A program made the translations under genes and the position numbers. 31,409 bases of DNA from Planctomycetota bacterium. GTDB lineage: Bacteria > Planctomycetota > Planctomycetia > Pirellulales > Pirellulaceae. The stretch lies in contig JAPLNJ010000788.1 in assembly GCA_026692885.1 (NCBI GenBank), positions 1 through 31,409 of the forward strand, written 5' to 3'. The notes under the pieces were generated by a model that was not told the DNA's origin, searched no databases, and saw only the letters and a program-made list of their open reading frames with translations. This document shows positions 1 to 7,987 of this stretch, piece after piece; within the stretch, counting starts at the first letter, position 1, and the number at the start of each line of letters is the position of its first letter.

Positions 1-1
1 T

Positions 2-100
2 GGGGCTTGGTTGGCCCAGCGAGAAACCGAAGAACCCGGCTTCACGCGTCGCATTGAAGGCGAATTGTCACGATTGGGACTCTTGGACGCCGAGTTGTAG
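2..100 (+). CDS. C-terminal end of a truncated unknown protein
   Basis: An open frame enters from the left edge of the window and reads 32 residues, ending in RLGLLDAEL, before a TAG at 98-100. The composition (charged, Leu/Glu-rich, helical) looks coding and the frame has no internal stop, but the stretch is too short to recognise a family. It lies upstream of, and on the same strand as, the terminase-linked genes, so it probably belongs to the mobile element. The other two forward frames stop within the same stretch or lack protein-like composition. Confidence 0.4.
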   Translation, partial: GAWLAQRETEEPGFTRRIEGELSRLGLLDAEL

Positions 101-282
101 AATGGCAGCGGAGCCACGGGGGACGGATGACGGCAGGGGGTGGGCGCCGACGGCTTGGGTTCTTCCGGCGGGATCACGTTGGGCGCTATCCCGCCTCAGT
201 GCGTCCGAGGTACACACACTCAGCAAATCGTCTTGGAAATCATCCCCACGGTTTAGACGGCACGGAAAACGGAGCGCAGACG

Positions 283-669
283 ATGACAGACCAAGTCAAG
301 GAACGGGAAGGAAGCGGCAGGTTCGCCACGGGAAACCCAGGGGGACCTGGCAGACCACGCCGCCGAGTCGAAGCCGAGTACCTTGGGATCCTCTCCGACG
401 CCGTCACCTTGCCGACATGGCGGAAGATTGCCAAGCGGGCGGTTGACGACGCGCTCCAAGGGGACGCCGCCGCGCGGAGCTGGTTGTCACGCTACCTGGT
501 CGGTCAGGTGGGGAACACGCTGGAACGCCTTGCCGCCGCCGAGCTTGCGGGTCGAACGGTTGACGACGGTATCGCGGAAATGGCAGCAAAAATGGAAGTG
601 GACGCCACGGTCAGCAAGACCATCTTGACCACGACAGACCTGATACGGGCACTCAGGGACGCCGGATAG
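283..669 (+). CDS. DUF5681-like phage-associated small protein
   Basis: This 128-residue protein begins MTDQVKEREG and carries near residues 12-26 the pattern GRFATGNPGGPGRPRRR. That basic Gly/Pro/Arg motif is characteristic of DUF5681-type proteins commonly encoded beside phage terminases. The rest (about residues 27-128) is predicted helical and unrecognised. The frame is open upstream to 127, but the residues before 283 (Arg/Gly-rich) do not look like protein, and the family motif normally lies close to the N terminus, so I chose the ATG at 283. The gene is followed after 86 bp by a P27-type small terminase on the same strand, which supports a packaging or DNA-associated role. The function of DUF5681 itself is unknown, so this is a family-level call only. 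Confidence 0.6.
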   Translation: MTDQVKEREGSGRFATGNPGGPGRPRRRVEAEYLGILSDAVTLPTWRKIAKRAVDDALQGDAAARSWLSRYLVGQVGNTLERLAAAELAGRTVDDGIAEMAAKMEVDATVSKTILTTTDLIRALRDAG

Positions 670-755
670 GCGGGTCAAGAAAAGCTCTAAGCTTCGCCGT
701 AAACCCTTGACGATCCCCGGCGGATTCTTGTGACCAATTTTTCAAGGGGTATTCG

Positions 756-1187
756 ATGACTCAGCGACCAAGACAGAACGGCCCAAGACTGGCGACTTTC
801 CAACAGCAACCCACGGGGGCGGCGGCAAATTGGGATCCGCCCAAGGAACTGAGCGGCAGGGTGGCATGGCGAAAGTGGAAGGAAACGGCGGCCCTGCTCT
901 TACCGCGGGGACTGCTGACGCCGTTGGACAGGGACGCACTGCAAGTCTACGCCGAGAGCTGGCAGCGACTGAGCGACTGCGACCGAACACTGACGGACAG
1001 CGGCGAGTACCTGACCGGCCCCAATGGTGCGATGTATCCGCACCCTGCGATGGGCGAGCGAAACAAAGCCTTGGAGCGAATCCGGCGGTTCCAACGTGAC
1101 TTCGCCATGTCCCCCGCGGCACGAAAGGGCAAGGACCTGGACCCGGCGGAATGCGTCGCACCACTGCCGAGTCGGAAGCGGGGGTGA
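756..1187 (+). CDS. Phage terminase small subunit, P27 family
   Basis: The small terminase subunit recognises phage DNA and hands it to the large subunit, which cuts and pumps it into the capsid. This 143-residue protein matches the P27 family (Terminase_4) in length and pattern. It has a central helical region with LTPLDRDALQVYAESWQ, then LTDSGEYLTGPNGAMYPHP (about residues 80-98), a typical P27 block in which a Gly-Asn/Gly turn leads to HPA, followed by a helix with ALERIRRFQRDFAMSPAARKG. The ATG at 756 has an AAGGGG ribosome site about 9 bases upstream. In prophages the large terminase gene follows directly. Here only a 30-codon frame follows (1191-1283), and then genes on the opposite strand. 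This is either a stand-alone TerS as in phage satellites or the edge of a deletion. Confidence 0.82.
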   Translation: MTQRPRQNGPRLATFQQQPTGAAANWDPPKELSGRVAWRKWKETAALLLPRGLLTPLDRDALQVYAESWQRLSDCDRTLTDSGEYLTGPNGAMYPHPAMGERNKALERIRRFQRDFAMSPAARKGKDLDPAECVAPLPSRKRG

Positions 1188-1190
1188 GTG

Positions 1191-1283
1191 ATGGCCAAGC
1201 GGGCGCGACATGGCCCTCGTGACTGCTACGGCGGTCAGCGTGTAATCTCTGATTTCTTGAATCTTCCCATCTGGTCTTGGTAG
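1191..1283 (+). pseudogene. Possible aborted start of the gene that followed terS
   Basis: An ATG three bases after the small-terminase stop (TGA at 1185-1187, ATG at 1191) opens a frame of 30 residues beginning MAKRARHGPRDCY and ending at a TAG (1281-1283). The tight spacing and basic N terminus are what one expects of a translationally coupled large terminase. However, the frame ends while overlapping the 3' end of a minus-strand gene. It may be the stump of a deleted terL or simply a chance frame. There is no domain evidence. Confidence 0.25.
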
Positions 1284-1906
1284 ACGTACACCGTCTTACC
1301 TCCAGAAAAGCTGCCGCCAGCTTCAATTTGACACCCAGCCTGCAATTCCCAATACGCTTTCCCGGTCAATCCACCGAAACCAGCAATGAAGAGGTTCGTA
1401 CCCGGTTCAATCAACAAGAACCTGGCCGGTGCGATCAGCGGCGATGAGTCCAGGAACGCGGGGGCTGTAGCGCAGAAGACTTCTGACGTTGCAGTGTAGA
1501 CCGGATAAGTATTCACTGGCTTCTGTGCAGGTCTCTCCGGCTCGTTTGACGATGGAATTACGTCTGGCTGCCGCGTTATGCCGTTATTACGAGGGGACAT
1601 GCGCGAACAAACCAGCATCAACGCGATAGTTCCGAGTACGATTCCCAAGGCGGCCTTGCGGGGATGATGACGCGCGAATCGACCGAGCGACCTAGCGAAA
1701 CTATCCGCACCCACCGTGCCGCCCTGCTTTGCGGTAGGCGGTTGTTTAATCACGCCCATTTTTGGTTCAGGCACCTTCACCAATTCGTTGCATTGGGGAC
1801 ACGCGACCACATGGCCAGCTTGCGCCGGCTGCGCGGGAATCGGATTGCCGCATGTCGGGCAATGAATCGAAAATGACGGAACTGGACCGCTACGCTTGGT
1901 GTTCAT
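1235..1906 (-). CDS. Zinc-ribbon membrane protein of unknown function
   Basis: This 223-residue protein begins with a zinc ribbon: CPTC at about residues 16-19 and CPQC at about 36-39, a C-x2-C/C-x2-C pair like the N-terminal zinc ribbons common in planctomycete membrane proteins. A Gln/Pro linker follows, then one predicted transmembrane helix at about 85-101 (ALGIVLGTIALMLVC). The C-terminal part of roughly 85 residues (from VYTATSEVFCATAP to the end) is predicted beta-rich and unassigned. The ATG at 1906 has AGGGAAGG just upstream. The gene lies 25 bp downstream of another minus-strand zinc-ribbon membrane protein, so the two probably form one transcript running against the phage-like genes. 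The function is unknown. The position inside the element suggests accessory cargo. Confidence 0.7.
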   Translation of the reverse strand: MNTKRSGPVPSFSIHCPTCGNPIPAQPAQAGHVVACPQCNELVKVPEPKMGVIKQPPTAKQGGTVGADSFARSLGRFARHHPRKAALGIVLGTIALMLVCSRMSPRNNGITRQPDVIPSSNEPERPAQKPVNTYPVYTATSEVFCATAPAFLDSSPLIAPARFLLIEPGTNLFIAGFGGLTGKAYWELQAGCQIEAGGSFSGGKTVYVYQDQMGRFKKSEITR

Positions 1907-1931
1907 GGCCTTCCCTTTCTATACCCCTCGT

Positions 1932-2405
1932 TCAGAGCGACTTGCCGCATTTTGGGCAGTGGTAGACGTTGTGGCCCATCTCGATTTCGGCAATCGTCTC
2001 GACACCGCATTTCATGCAGAACGGCACGGCTCCGGCTTTCTGTGGTGTTTTTGGATTGGCTGGTTGTGGCGTTTTCGGGCTTACTGTCTGTGGTACTGTC
2101 GGGCCTACGGCAGGCTGTGGACGCTGCCCGTCCCGCAAACTCAACACGGCCGACTGCAACCCGTCAACGGCGACGATAAGAATGGCCAACAGCGCATAAC
2201 CGAAGTACGGCGGCGACCACCTACCGAGGAGATCCTCTACCGCATTGGCCGTTGCTCCCATCGCGTTATCGTCCTTGAACCGATGACCTTGCGAATCCCG
2301 AAGAGCCGCCGCGCCAACAGAGAACACGGCAGCCCCAAACGCCAACACTGCAACGAGTGCGAACACGACTTGCGTAACAACCCCGCCTCGTTTGACCGTT
2401 GCCAT
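1932..2405 (-). CDS. Two-TM protein with C-terminal zinc ribbon
   Basis: This 157-residue protein has two predicted transmembrane helices, at about residues 11-34 (VVFALVAVLAFGAAVFSVGAAAL) and about 67-83 (FGYALLAILIVAVDGLQ). A Pro/Thr/Lys-rich linker with repeated PKTPQ units (about 105-122) follows, then a C-terminal zinc ribbon with CMKC and CPKC. It mirrors the downstream neighbour, which carries its ribbon at the N terminus. I chose the start at 2405 because AGGAGG sits 7-8 bases before that ATG. A start seven codons further upstream (2426) is possible but lacks a comparable site. It is expressed with the 1235-1906 gene. Function unknown. Confidence 0.7.
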   Translation of the reverse strand: MATVKRGGVVTQVVFALVAVLAFGAAVFSVGAAALRDSQGHRFKDDNAMGATANAVEDLLGRWSPPYFGYALLAILIVAVDGLQSAVLSLRDGQRPQPAVGPTVPQTVSPKTPQPANPKTPQKAGAVPFCMKCGVETIAEIEMGHNVYHCPKCGKSL

Positions 2406-2596
2406 GTCAGTCCCTCCTGAAAACAAGAATCGTTCATCCTACCAACTGGCAGGAATTCTGATCCCCCAGCGGTCCTGATGCAAGCATAGGGGGGGTCCCT
2501 GCACACGATTGACTTCGGATAGAATGCAGACATCGGGCGGCCGGTTGATCCCCGGACACACGGCGACTAGAACAGCGAAACGGAGCTTGCTTCGCC

Positions 2597-2842
2597 ATGT
2601 ATGAAACGACGGCAGTTCTCATCGCGGCAGATGGTTGGGTAGGCGCGAACGAACGTTTACCGGCACCTGATGACGGAACCGTGTTCGAGGTGCGTGATTC
2701 CGTCTGCCCGATTCCATTCCCGGCGAGACGAAAGACGTTCGCGAGTGGAACGTTCTGGGTGGACATGGGTGGTTGCGAAATCCAAGCGGAGGACGTCCGG
2801 GAATGGAGACCGTCACGACGGCATCTCGTCAATTCGCGTTAG
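2597..2842 (+). CDS. Small phage-type protein, DUF551-like pattern
   Basis: This 81-residue protein has the layout G-W-V..NERLPAPDDGT (about residues 13-27), then a beta-rich middle, then SGTFWVDMGGCEI and VREWRPS near the end. This resembles the small DUF551-type phage proteins, which begin W-I-x-V-x-E-R-L-P-x-x-D and end in a WxP motif. The resemblance is by pattern only. The gene converges with the 2813-3064 gene and overlaps its 3' end by 30 bases. The Shine-Dalgarno signal is weak (GGAG about 12 bases before the ATG). Function unknown. Confidence 0.5.
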   Translation: MYETTAVLIAADGWVGANERLPAPDDGTVFEVRDSVCPIPFPARRKTFASGTFWVDMGGCEIQAEDVREWRPSRRHLVNSR

Positions 2843-3064
2843 TTCAACGGTCGTTTTTGCGATGCGGTAAAGGCGTCCTTCGTCGTCTAGCTGATACACT
2901 GACCGCCCGTCTTCAGTGACAAACAGTGGTGGCGGCGCGTCGATGTATAGCGGCGGGCCGGAATGGTCAGTCACCTTGGTTACCCGCATGATCTTCAAAA
3001 CATGCGTCCTGCTTCCAGTGGGGTCGACGACAGTGAAACGTTCAAGCACCCTTGGAGGGACCAT
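2813..3064 (-). CDS. Small hypothetical protein
   Basis: This 83-residue protein starts MVPPRVLERFTV and has a beta-rich body (SVYQLDDEGRLYRIAKTTVELTRI), suggesting a small sandwich or barrel. The ATG at 3064 has AGGA 9 bases upstream. The frame remains open to 3247, with another ATG at 3166, but no ribosome site is visible there and the extra residues are low in recognisable structure. It converges on and slightly overlaps the plus-strand 2597-2842 gene. No family is recognised. Its place in the element suggests accessory cargo. Confidence 0.5.
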   Translation of the reverse strand: MVPPRVLERFTVVDPTGSRTHVLKIMRVTKVTDHSGPPLYIDAPPPLFVTEDGRSVYQLDDEGRLYRIAKTTVELTRIDEMPS

Positions 3065-3285
3065 GTTTGTATTCCTGTTTTGCGGCGTTATCTCCGTAGA
3101 ATCGACATCGACACCGCCGGAACTGGAACGAAATACTTTTGTGTTGCCAAAAGGATGATTTGGCATTGACACATCGGGACGGCCGGTATCGTGTTGCAAC
3201 CGATCCGGCCAAGCGGTTTGGGGTAGTACGTGGTTCTGCCTTTCCACGACTGCCCCAGGCCGGCCCGGTCAGAAAGGCAGGATTC

Positions 3286-5004
3286 ATGTCTACGCCCAAG
3301 GAAGCGGCCCTGTTTCGGTTACGGGCTGATGCAATCGACACGACGCCGACGTGCCAGAAGCCGCCGGATGATCGGATCGAGGCGGCGGCGAGGTCGATCC
3401 CCGATGTGATGACGCGGGCAATGCGACGCGACGACGGTCAGACCGAAATGATTGCGTCCCGTTTGGCCAAGGATCTGGAACGTTGCGGGCATGATCCGTT
3501 TTCTGCTGAGTGGGCGATTCACAATCTGGACTTGGGAGGGATGCTACGCGCTGACCGCATCACAATGGGTACGCCCAGTTTCGTCTTGCCGGGTGGAAGG
3601 CAGCGGTTCGGGGGCGAGGAGATAACCGTTCCGATTCCAGTAGGAAAGCCGGCGCCCTTCGACACGTTCAAGGTCATATCGACTCCCAATCTGTGGGGCT
3701 GGTGGCAAACCCTTACCGCGCAGAGAACTGCGGCGGCCAGCGGTGCCGAGTCGGAGGCGGACACGCTGCCCCAGCAAACGGCCTACGGGGGCGGCCAAGC
3801 GAACCGGGCGGACGGCTGTTTTCCTGCCTTTGCGGCGCCGGTCCAAATCGCCCCGGTGGAAGGGCAGGACTCTATGTGCTCGGCGCTGTCGTGGCCCCAT
3901 CCGACCCCCGATGAAGTACGCGCCGCGTGGTACAAGCTGGCAACCGACCGCGAGAAGTGTACTAGGCTACGGGCAGAACTATTGGCGCTGCACAACATCC
4001 TCTTGGCGAATGACGACCTGTCCCCGCTTCGCGGTTGCGGTCCCTGTCTCATCACGATCAAGGACCTAGCAAACGCGGCTGGTCTACATCCCCCAATCGA
4101 AGCCCACCGGGAGGATGACGAACAGTGGTATCTGGAAAGGTCCCCATTTCATGAACAAATGGCCCCGATGATCAACCGGGAGTCGGTGATTCAAACGCTG
4201 AAAAGGTGGATTGGAACCCTGGACGCATACTCGGTTAGTTTCAACCCGGCGGCCGATGACGCGCGGACGCCCGCGGCCGGCCCGACAGAAAGGCGGGGCG
4301 GCATGCCAGATGGTACTTTGCCCGATTCTGAATTTCGAGACGGGTGCAACCGACATTTTGAAGCCGCGCGGATCCTGCGTCGCGAGATCCTCAAGTTTCA
4401 GCATCGGCGAGACTTCTCTCAGTACAACGAAGTCTGGCAAACGGCGGGCGTCATTCTCCATAACCTAGCCGACTTCAGTAACTACCTTCCCGATCCCCGC
4501 GAAAAATGGGAAGCGGTTTGCGATCTGTTGAAACGACTGTACGCGGCGGCCTTGGACGTGCGCGCTGCAATTGGGAAAGGGGGCGACGCCATCGACGCGG
4601 CAACCGTATTGCAGGACATCGCCAGGGCTGGCGTGGGGGAACTGGCGAGAGTCGCCATCGACGAACCGGCGGCCGGCGGGAATCAGGGCAGGGGTGGGGT
4701 CCGCAAGTCGGTTGCAGAGCACAACGTTGAAGCTCGCAAGTATCTGCGTAAACATCCCCAAGCCGGCCCCCGCGAACTGATGGAGGCGATCGGCTGCGGG
4801 GCGGGAACCGTCTACAAGCTTCCAGCCTATCAGGCTGTGGCCGATGCCAAAAAAACAGGACGTAAACCCAAGGCGGTATCTCTGACAAAGGAAATGGCGG
4901 ATGCCACGCCAACAAAGGCGGAAGGCGAAACACTAGCCAAGTTGATTAGGGAACAAGAGCGAGACAAGGGAACCAACAAAGTGAATTCCCGCGAACGAAC
5001 GTGA
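3286..5004 (+). CDS. Large mobile-element protein with C-terminal HTH-like domain
   Basis: This 572-residue protein of unknown function opens the replication/regulation half of the element. The N-terminal third includes a conserved-looking stretch around AEWAIHNLDLGGMLRADRI and KVISTPNLWGWWQTL (about residues 80-140). A middle helical region spans about 180-460, and a likely helix-turn-helix lies at about 480-525 (EARKYLRKHP, then GPRELMEAIG, then GAGTVYKLPAYQAV). The tail is basic and charged. I chose the ATG at 3286 because AAAGGCAGGA lies just upstream. The frame is open back to 3139, but that part looks non-coding. The 3' end overlaps a cluster of GTTCACG-type palindromes (4991-5135), a plausible binding site for this or the next protein. 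A replication-initiator or regulatory role is possible but unproven. Confidence 0.6.
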   Translation: MSTPKEAALFRLRADAIDTTPTCQKPPDDRIEAAARSIPDVMTRAMRRDDGQTEMIASRLAKDLERCGHDPFSAEWAIHNLDLGGMLRADRITMGTPSFVLPGGRQRFGGEEITVPIPVGKPAPFDTFKVISTPNLWGWWQTLTAQRTAAASGAESEADTLPQQTAYGGGQANRADGCFPAFAAPVQIAPVEGQDSMCSALSWPHPTPDEVRAAWYKLATDREKCTRLRAELLALHNILLANDDLSPLRGCGPCLITIKDLANAAGLHPPIEAHREDDEQWYLERSPFHEQMAPMINRESVIQTLKRWIGTLDAYSVSFNPAADDARTPAAGPTERRGGMPDGTLPDSEFRDGCNRHFEAARILRREILKFQHRRDFSQYNEVWQTAGVILHNLADFSNYLPDPREKWEAVCDLLKRLYAAALDVRAAIGKGGDAIDAATVLQDIARAGVGELARVAIDEPAAGGNQGRGGVRKSVAEHNVEARKYLRKHPQAGPRELMEAIGCGAGTVYKLPAYQAVADAKKTGRKPKAVSLTKEMADATPTKAEGETLAKLIREQERDKGTNKVNSRERT

Positions 5005-5135
5005 ACGTTCACGGCATGTTCGCGAACGCGGAAAGCCCGGTTTTCCCAAGGAAAGGCCCCGTTCACGGGCTGATTTCGTGAACATCTGACGGAAGGAAAG
5101 AGGATTTGTTTTCTCGCCTTTCGGAGATGTTCACG
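4991..5135. promoter_or_regulatory. Clustered GTTCACG / GTTCGCGAAC palindromic motifs
   Basis: Several related palindromes fall in 145 bases: GCGAACGAAC at 4991-5000, the perfect 12-base palindrome GTGAACGTTCAC at 5001-5012, GTTCGCGAAC at 5018-5027, an inverted pair GTTCACG (5061-5067) and CGTGAAC (5077-5083), and GTTCACG again at 5129-5135, directly before the ATG at 5136. The cluster spans the end of the large HTH-domain gene and the whole gap before the small HTH genes. This arrangement is typical of operators controlling a downstream operon, or of a replication-origin motif cluster. The binding protein is not known. Confidence 0.65.
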
Positions 5136-5363
5136 ATGGCCAATTCCACAACGCCCCAGTTGCGGACCCCAGGACGGCTTGCGGCCGAACTGGGCGTTCC
5201 CCTCCATCGCGTGTTGCACGTTCTTGCAACGCGCCCCCACATCAAGCCATCGGCCCGGGCGGGTACACTGCGACTATTCGACCTGGACGCAGTTGCTCAA
5301 GTGCGCCACGAACTGAACACCCAAGACGCCAAGCGGGGCGGTCAGGGGGTGGCACGTGGCTAG
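5136..5363 (+). CDS. Small helix-turn-helix DNA-binding protein
   Basis: This 75-residue protein contains a MerR/HTH_17-like helix-turn-helix, TPGRLAAELGVPLHRVLHVL at about residues 10-29. It is followed by a wing-like segment with HIKPSARAGTLRLFDLDAVAQV, where the short strand before FDLDAV resembles the recognition wing of excisionase-type proteins. I chose the ATG at 5136, which has CGGAG about 10 bases upstream, over an ATG ten codons earlier. It lies immediately downstream of the GTTCACG motif cluster and overlaps the next gene by 8 bases, so it is the first gene of a tightly coupled run of four. It probably regulates the element's replication genes, perhaps through those motifs. Confidence 0.7.
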   Translation: MANSTTPQLRTPGRLAAELGVPLHRVLHVLATRPHIKPSARAGTLRLFDLDAVAQVRHELNTQDAKRGGQGVARG

Positions 5364-5595
5364 CCCATTCACCCCTACGGCGACGCCCACGGCCGGCGCC
5401 GCCTCAGTCCCACGCATCGGCCTGACCCGTGAAGAGACGGCGGACGCGATTGGCGTATCGGCGCGCACCATCGACACGCTGATTGCTGACCGGACATCCG
5501 GTTTCCCCGTGGTCAGGATCGGCGCCCGGGTGATCATCCCCATTCGTGAGTTGGCCGACTGGCTGGCCCTGCGGACGAAAGGGGGCACGCCATGA
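5356..5595 (+). CDS. Excisionase-like HTH protein
   Basis: This 79-residue protein carries an HTH_17/excisionase-type DNA-binding domain. The helix LTREETADAIGVSARTIDTL (about residues 23-42) is followed by FPVVRIGARVIIPIRELADWL, the usual wing and final helix of this family. Such proteins act as excisionases or directionality factors for tyrosine integrases, or as transcriptional regulators of mobile elements (AlpA-like). The start is a GTG at 5356, overlapping the previous gene's stop by 8 bases. Its stop overlaps the ATG of the primase gene by 4 bases, so translation is coupled. It may control excision by the integrase at 9414-10916 or regulate the replication operon. Confidence 0.78.
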   Translation: MASPFTPTATPTAGAASVPRIGLTREETADAIGVSARTIDTLIADRTSGFPVVRIGARVIIPIRELADWLALRTKGGTP

Positions 5596-6473
5596 CACGC
5601 AACGTATGGAAGCGAGTACGGAAGGGAAACCCCTGCAAAGTCTGCGGCAAAGACACTTGGTGCAGCTACACGGGTCCCGATGACTCGCCCACGGCGGTTA
5701 TCTGCGCCCGGATGGAATCGCCGATCCGGATTGGGGCAGCGGGCTGGTTGCATCGGCTGCGGGATGATGACTGGAAGCCGGTCCAAACCATCCGGCGGGC
5801 AGTGCGGATGGTCGAGGCATCGGGCGCCAACCTGATTGACTTCGCCAAGCTGGCGGCCGACTGCTGCGCGAGGGTCCACTTTCCCGACCTGCAGCGGCTG
5901 GCCGTTTGTCTCGGTCTGTCTGTCGAATCCCTGCGGCGGCTGCGGGTGGGGTGGTCGAAGGAACATCACGCTTGGACATTTCCCATGTGCAACGTCGGCG
6001 GGGCGGTGCTGGGGATCCGGCTGCGGCTGCTGACGGGCAAAAAGCTGTCGGTCAGGGGTGGGCATGAAGGGCTATTCATGCCCGATGGTCTGGACGCCGG
6101 CGGCCGGCTGGCGGTCTGTGAGGGACCCACGGACACGGCGGCCATGCTGGACCTTGGGCAGGCAGCGGTAGGGCGCCCCAGTTGTACGGGTGGCGTCAAA
6201 TTGCTTGTCGAACTGGTCAAGCAGCGGCGCCCCTCCGAGGTGATCATCGTGGCCGATGGCGACGCCCCAGGACAACGCGGCGCCGAAAGCCTGTCTGCGG
6301 TACTGGTGGCATACTGCCCGGCGGTCCGTGTCATCACGCCCCCGGTGGGCATGAAGGACGCAAGGGCATGGCTACAACGCGGTGCGACGCCCCAGGACCT
6401 GGCAGCGGTGATTGACGCGGCCCCCGTCCGGCGGCTGGCGGTTCGGTCAAAGGCAGGGAGGGCCAAGCGGTGA
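5592..6473 (+). CDS. Toprim-domain DNA primase
   Basis: This 293-residue protein is a primase-type Toprim enzyme, expected to make the RNA primers for replication of the element. An N-terminal zinc-binding motif is visible (C15, C18, C24, C38), like the zinc domain of phage primases. The Toprim catalytic residues are present: E177 in AVCEGPTDTAA, and D222 and D224 in IIVADGDAPGQRG. It lacks a helicase domain, which is instead supplied by the next gene, an AAA+ ATPase whose GTG start overlaps this stop by 4 bases. The ATG at 5592 overlaps the end of the excisionase-like gene. The split into a Toprim primase plus an AAA+ partner is common in phage and satellite replication modules. Confidence 0.82.
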   Translation: MTRNVWKRVRKGNPCKVCGKDTWCSYTGPDDSPTAVICARMESPIRIGAAGWLHRLRDDDWKPVQTIRRAVRMVEASGANLIDFAKLAADCCARVHFPDLQRLAVCLGLSVESLRRLRVGWSKEHHAWTFPMCNVGGAVLGIRLRLLTGKKLSVRGGHEGLFMPDGLDAGGRLAVCEGPTDTAAMLDLGQAAVGRPSCTGGVKLLVELVKQRRPSEVIIVADGDAPGQRGAESLSAVLVAYCPAVRVITPPVGMKDARAWLQRGATPQDLAAVIDAAPVRRLAVRSKAGRAKR

Positions 6474-7987
6474 GCACAAACGAAAGGCAGGGGGAAGCGG
6501 CGGGGTTGGAACTCGATTACAACCGCAAACCGCGCAACGGCAAGTGGACAGTGACGGCCCGATTGAACGGGGATGCGATTTACGTTGACGACGTGGCCTT
6601 GACCAAGAAGGCGGACCGGACGCGGTTCGTGTCCGAATTGTGCGAGGGGCACGCCGGCATCGACGCGTTGGCAGCGGGGACGGTCCTCGTTGGCTTCGCG
6701 GCCCAAGTGGGGGACGCGCCGGAGATACTCGCGGACCTACCTAACGCACCGACAGTGGCCGAACTGCTGGACAAGACGCCAGCGGACATCAAGGCGGAAG
6801 CATCCCGCATGTTGGATGACCCCTACCTATTGCGCCACGTCGTTGACGACATTGGCGCCCTTGGTGTGGCTGGCGAGCAGGAACTTGTCGGGACGGTCTA
6901 CCTGGTCGGGGTGTCTCGATTACTGCCCACGCCAGCGGCTGCGATCGTCCAGGGGCATACGTCCAGCGGAAAAAGCTACATCGTGGAACGAGTCGCCAGA
7001 CTGTTCCCACCCGAGGCGGTCTTGATGGCGACCCAATTGACACCCCAGGCACTTTTCTACCTGCAGCCCGGAAGCCTGCGGCACAAGTTCGTGATTGCGG
7101 GCGAGCGGTCCCGACTGGAAAACGACGATACCGCGGAGGCGACCCGAGCGCTGCGCGAAATGCTGTCATCCGGGCGGTTGTCCAAATTGCTGCCCATCAA
7201 GGAAGGCGGCCGGATGCAAACAGAACTTGTCGAACAGGAGGGGCCGATCGCCTACGTCGAAACTACGACGTTGACAACCATCTTTGAGGAGGACTTGAAC
7301 CGCTGTCTGCTGCTGGGGACTGATGACCGGCGAGAGCAGACGCGGCGAGTTGTGGCGCGGCTGGCGGAACAATTCAGCGGGCAGGCGATGGGTGGTGACT
7401 CGGAACGCATCAGGGGAAAACACCACGCCGCGCAACGCATGTTGGAACAACGGCCGGTGGTGGTCCCGTTCGCGCAGCGACTGGGGGACTTGTTCGCCAG
7501 CGACCGGGTAGAGGCACGCCGCGCCTTCCCTCGGTTGGTGGCCGTCATTCAATCGATGGCGTTACTTCACCAACGGCAAAGGCAGTTGGACGCGGCGGGG
7601 AACATCGTGGCGACGGTCGATGACTACCAAGTAGCGCGGCGACTACTCGCCAAGCCGTTCGCGCGGCAGTTGGGCGGCGGCCTATCCGATTCTGCCCTAC
7701 GGTTCGCGGAGCGGCTGAACGACTTGCCAAGCAGCGGTGAGTTCACCACGGCGGACGCGCACGGGGTGGTTAAGTCTGAGTTCACGGACCGCGCGGTGCG
7801 CGGGTGGTTGGTCGAACTGGCGGGCGCTGGGGTGGTCGAACAGACCGAGCCACACAAGGGATGTAAACCGGCGCGGTGGAAGCTGACGGGTGCAAAGCCC
7901 GATGAGGCGGCGACCGGTCGGGGTATCATGCCGGACATGGAAGAACTGTTCCCTGATTCCACGTTCCGACATTCCGACAACGGGTAA
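6470..7987 (+). CDS. AAA+ ATPase, probable replicative helicase of the element
   Basis: This 505-residue protein is a P-loop ATPase with Walker A GHTSSGKS at residues 162-169 and a likely Walker B in KFVIAGERSR (about 205-214). A conserved-looking ATRALREMLSSGRLSKLLPIK block follows. The C-terminal region, about 415-475 (SGEFTTADAHGVV, DRAVRGWLVELAGAGVVEQ), looks like a winged helix. Proteins of this kind sit beside Toprim primases in mobile elements and probably unwind DNA at the origin. The start is a GTG at 6470 overlapping the primase stop by 4 bases. The 3' end runs into an array of TTCCGACA motifs, the first two copies lying inside the coding sequence, so origin and helicase gene are adjacent as in many self-replicating elements. 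The helicase role is inferred. Confidence 0.72.
   Translation: MSTNERQGEAAGLELDYNRKPRNGKWTVTARLNGDAIYVDDVALTKKADRTRFVSELCEGHAGIDALAAGTVLVGFAAQVGDAPEILADLPNAPTVAELLDKTPADIKAEASRMLDDPYLLRHVVDDIGALGVAGEQELVGTVYLVGVSRLLPTPAAAIVQGHTSSGKSYIVERVARLFPPEAVLMATQLTPQALFYLQPGSLRHKFVIAGERSRLENDDTAEATRALREMLSSGRLSKLLPIKEGGRMQTELVEQEGPIAYVETTTLTTIFEEDLNRCLLLGTDDRREQTRRVVARLAEQFSGQAMGGDSERIRGKHHAAQRMLEQRPVVVPFAQRLGDLFASDRVEARRAFPRLVAVIQSMALLHQRQRQLDAAGNIVATVDDYQVARRLLAKPFARQLGGGLSDSALRFAERLNDLPSSGEFTTADAHGVVKSEFTDRAVRGWLVELAGAGVVEQTEPHKGCKPARWKLTGAKPDEAATGRGIMPDMEELFPDSTFRHSDNG

Noticed and set aside
2434..2832. Minus-strand 132-codon frame
   Set aside because: It overlaps the better-supported plus-strand small gene at 2597 and has a Ser/Arg-rich, shadow-like composition.
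5274..6065. 263-codon minus-strand open frame
   Set aside because: It is opposite the coupled HTH-primase genes and is Pro/Arg/Gln-rich without structure.
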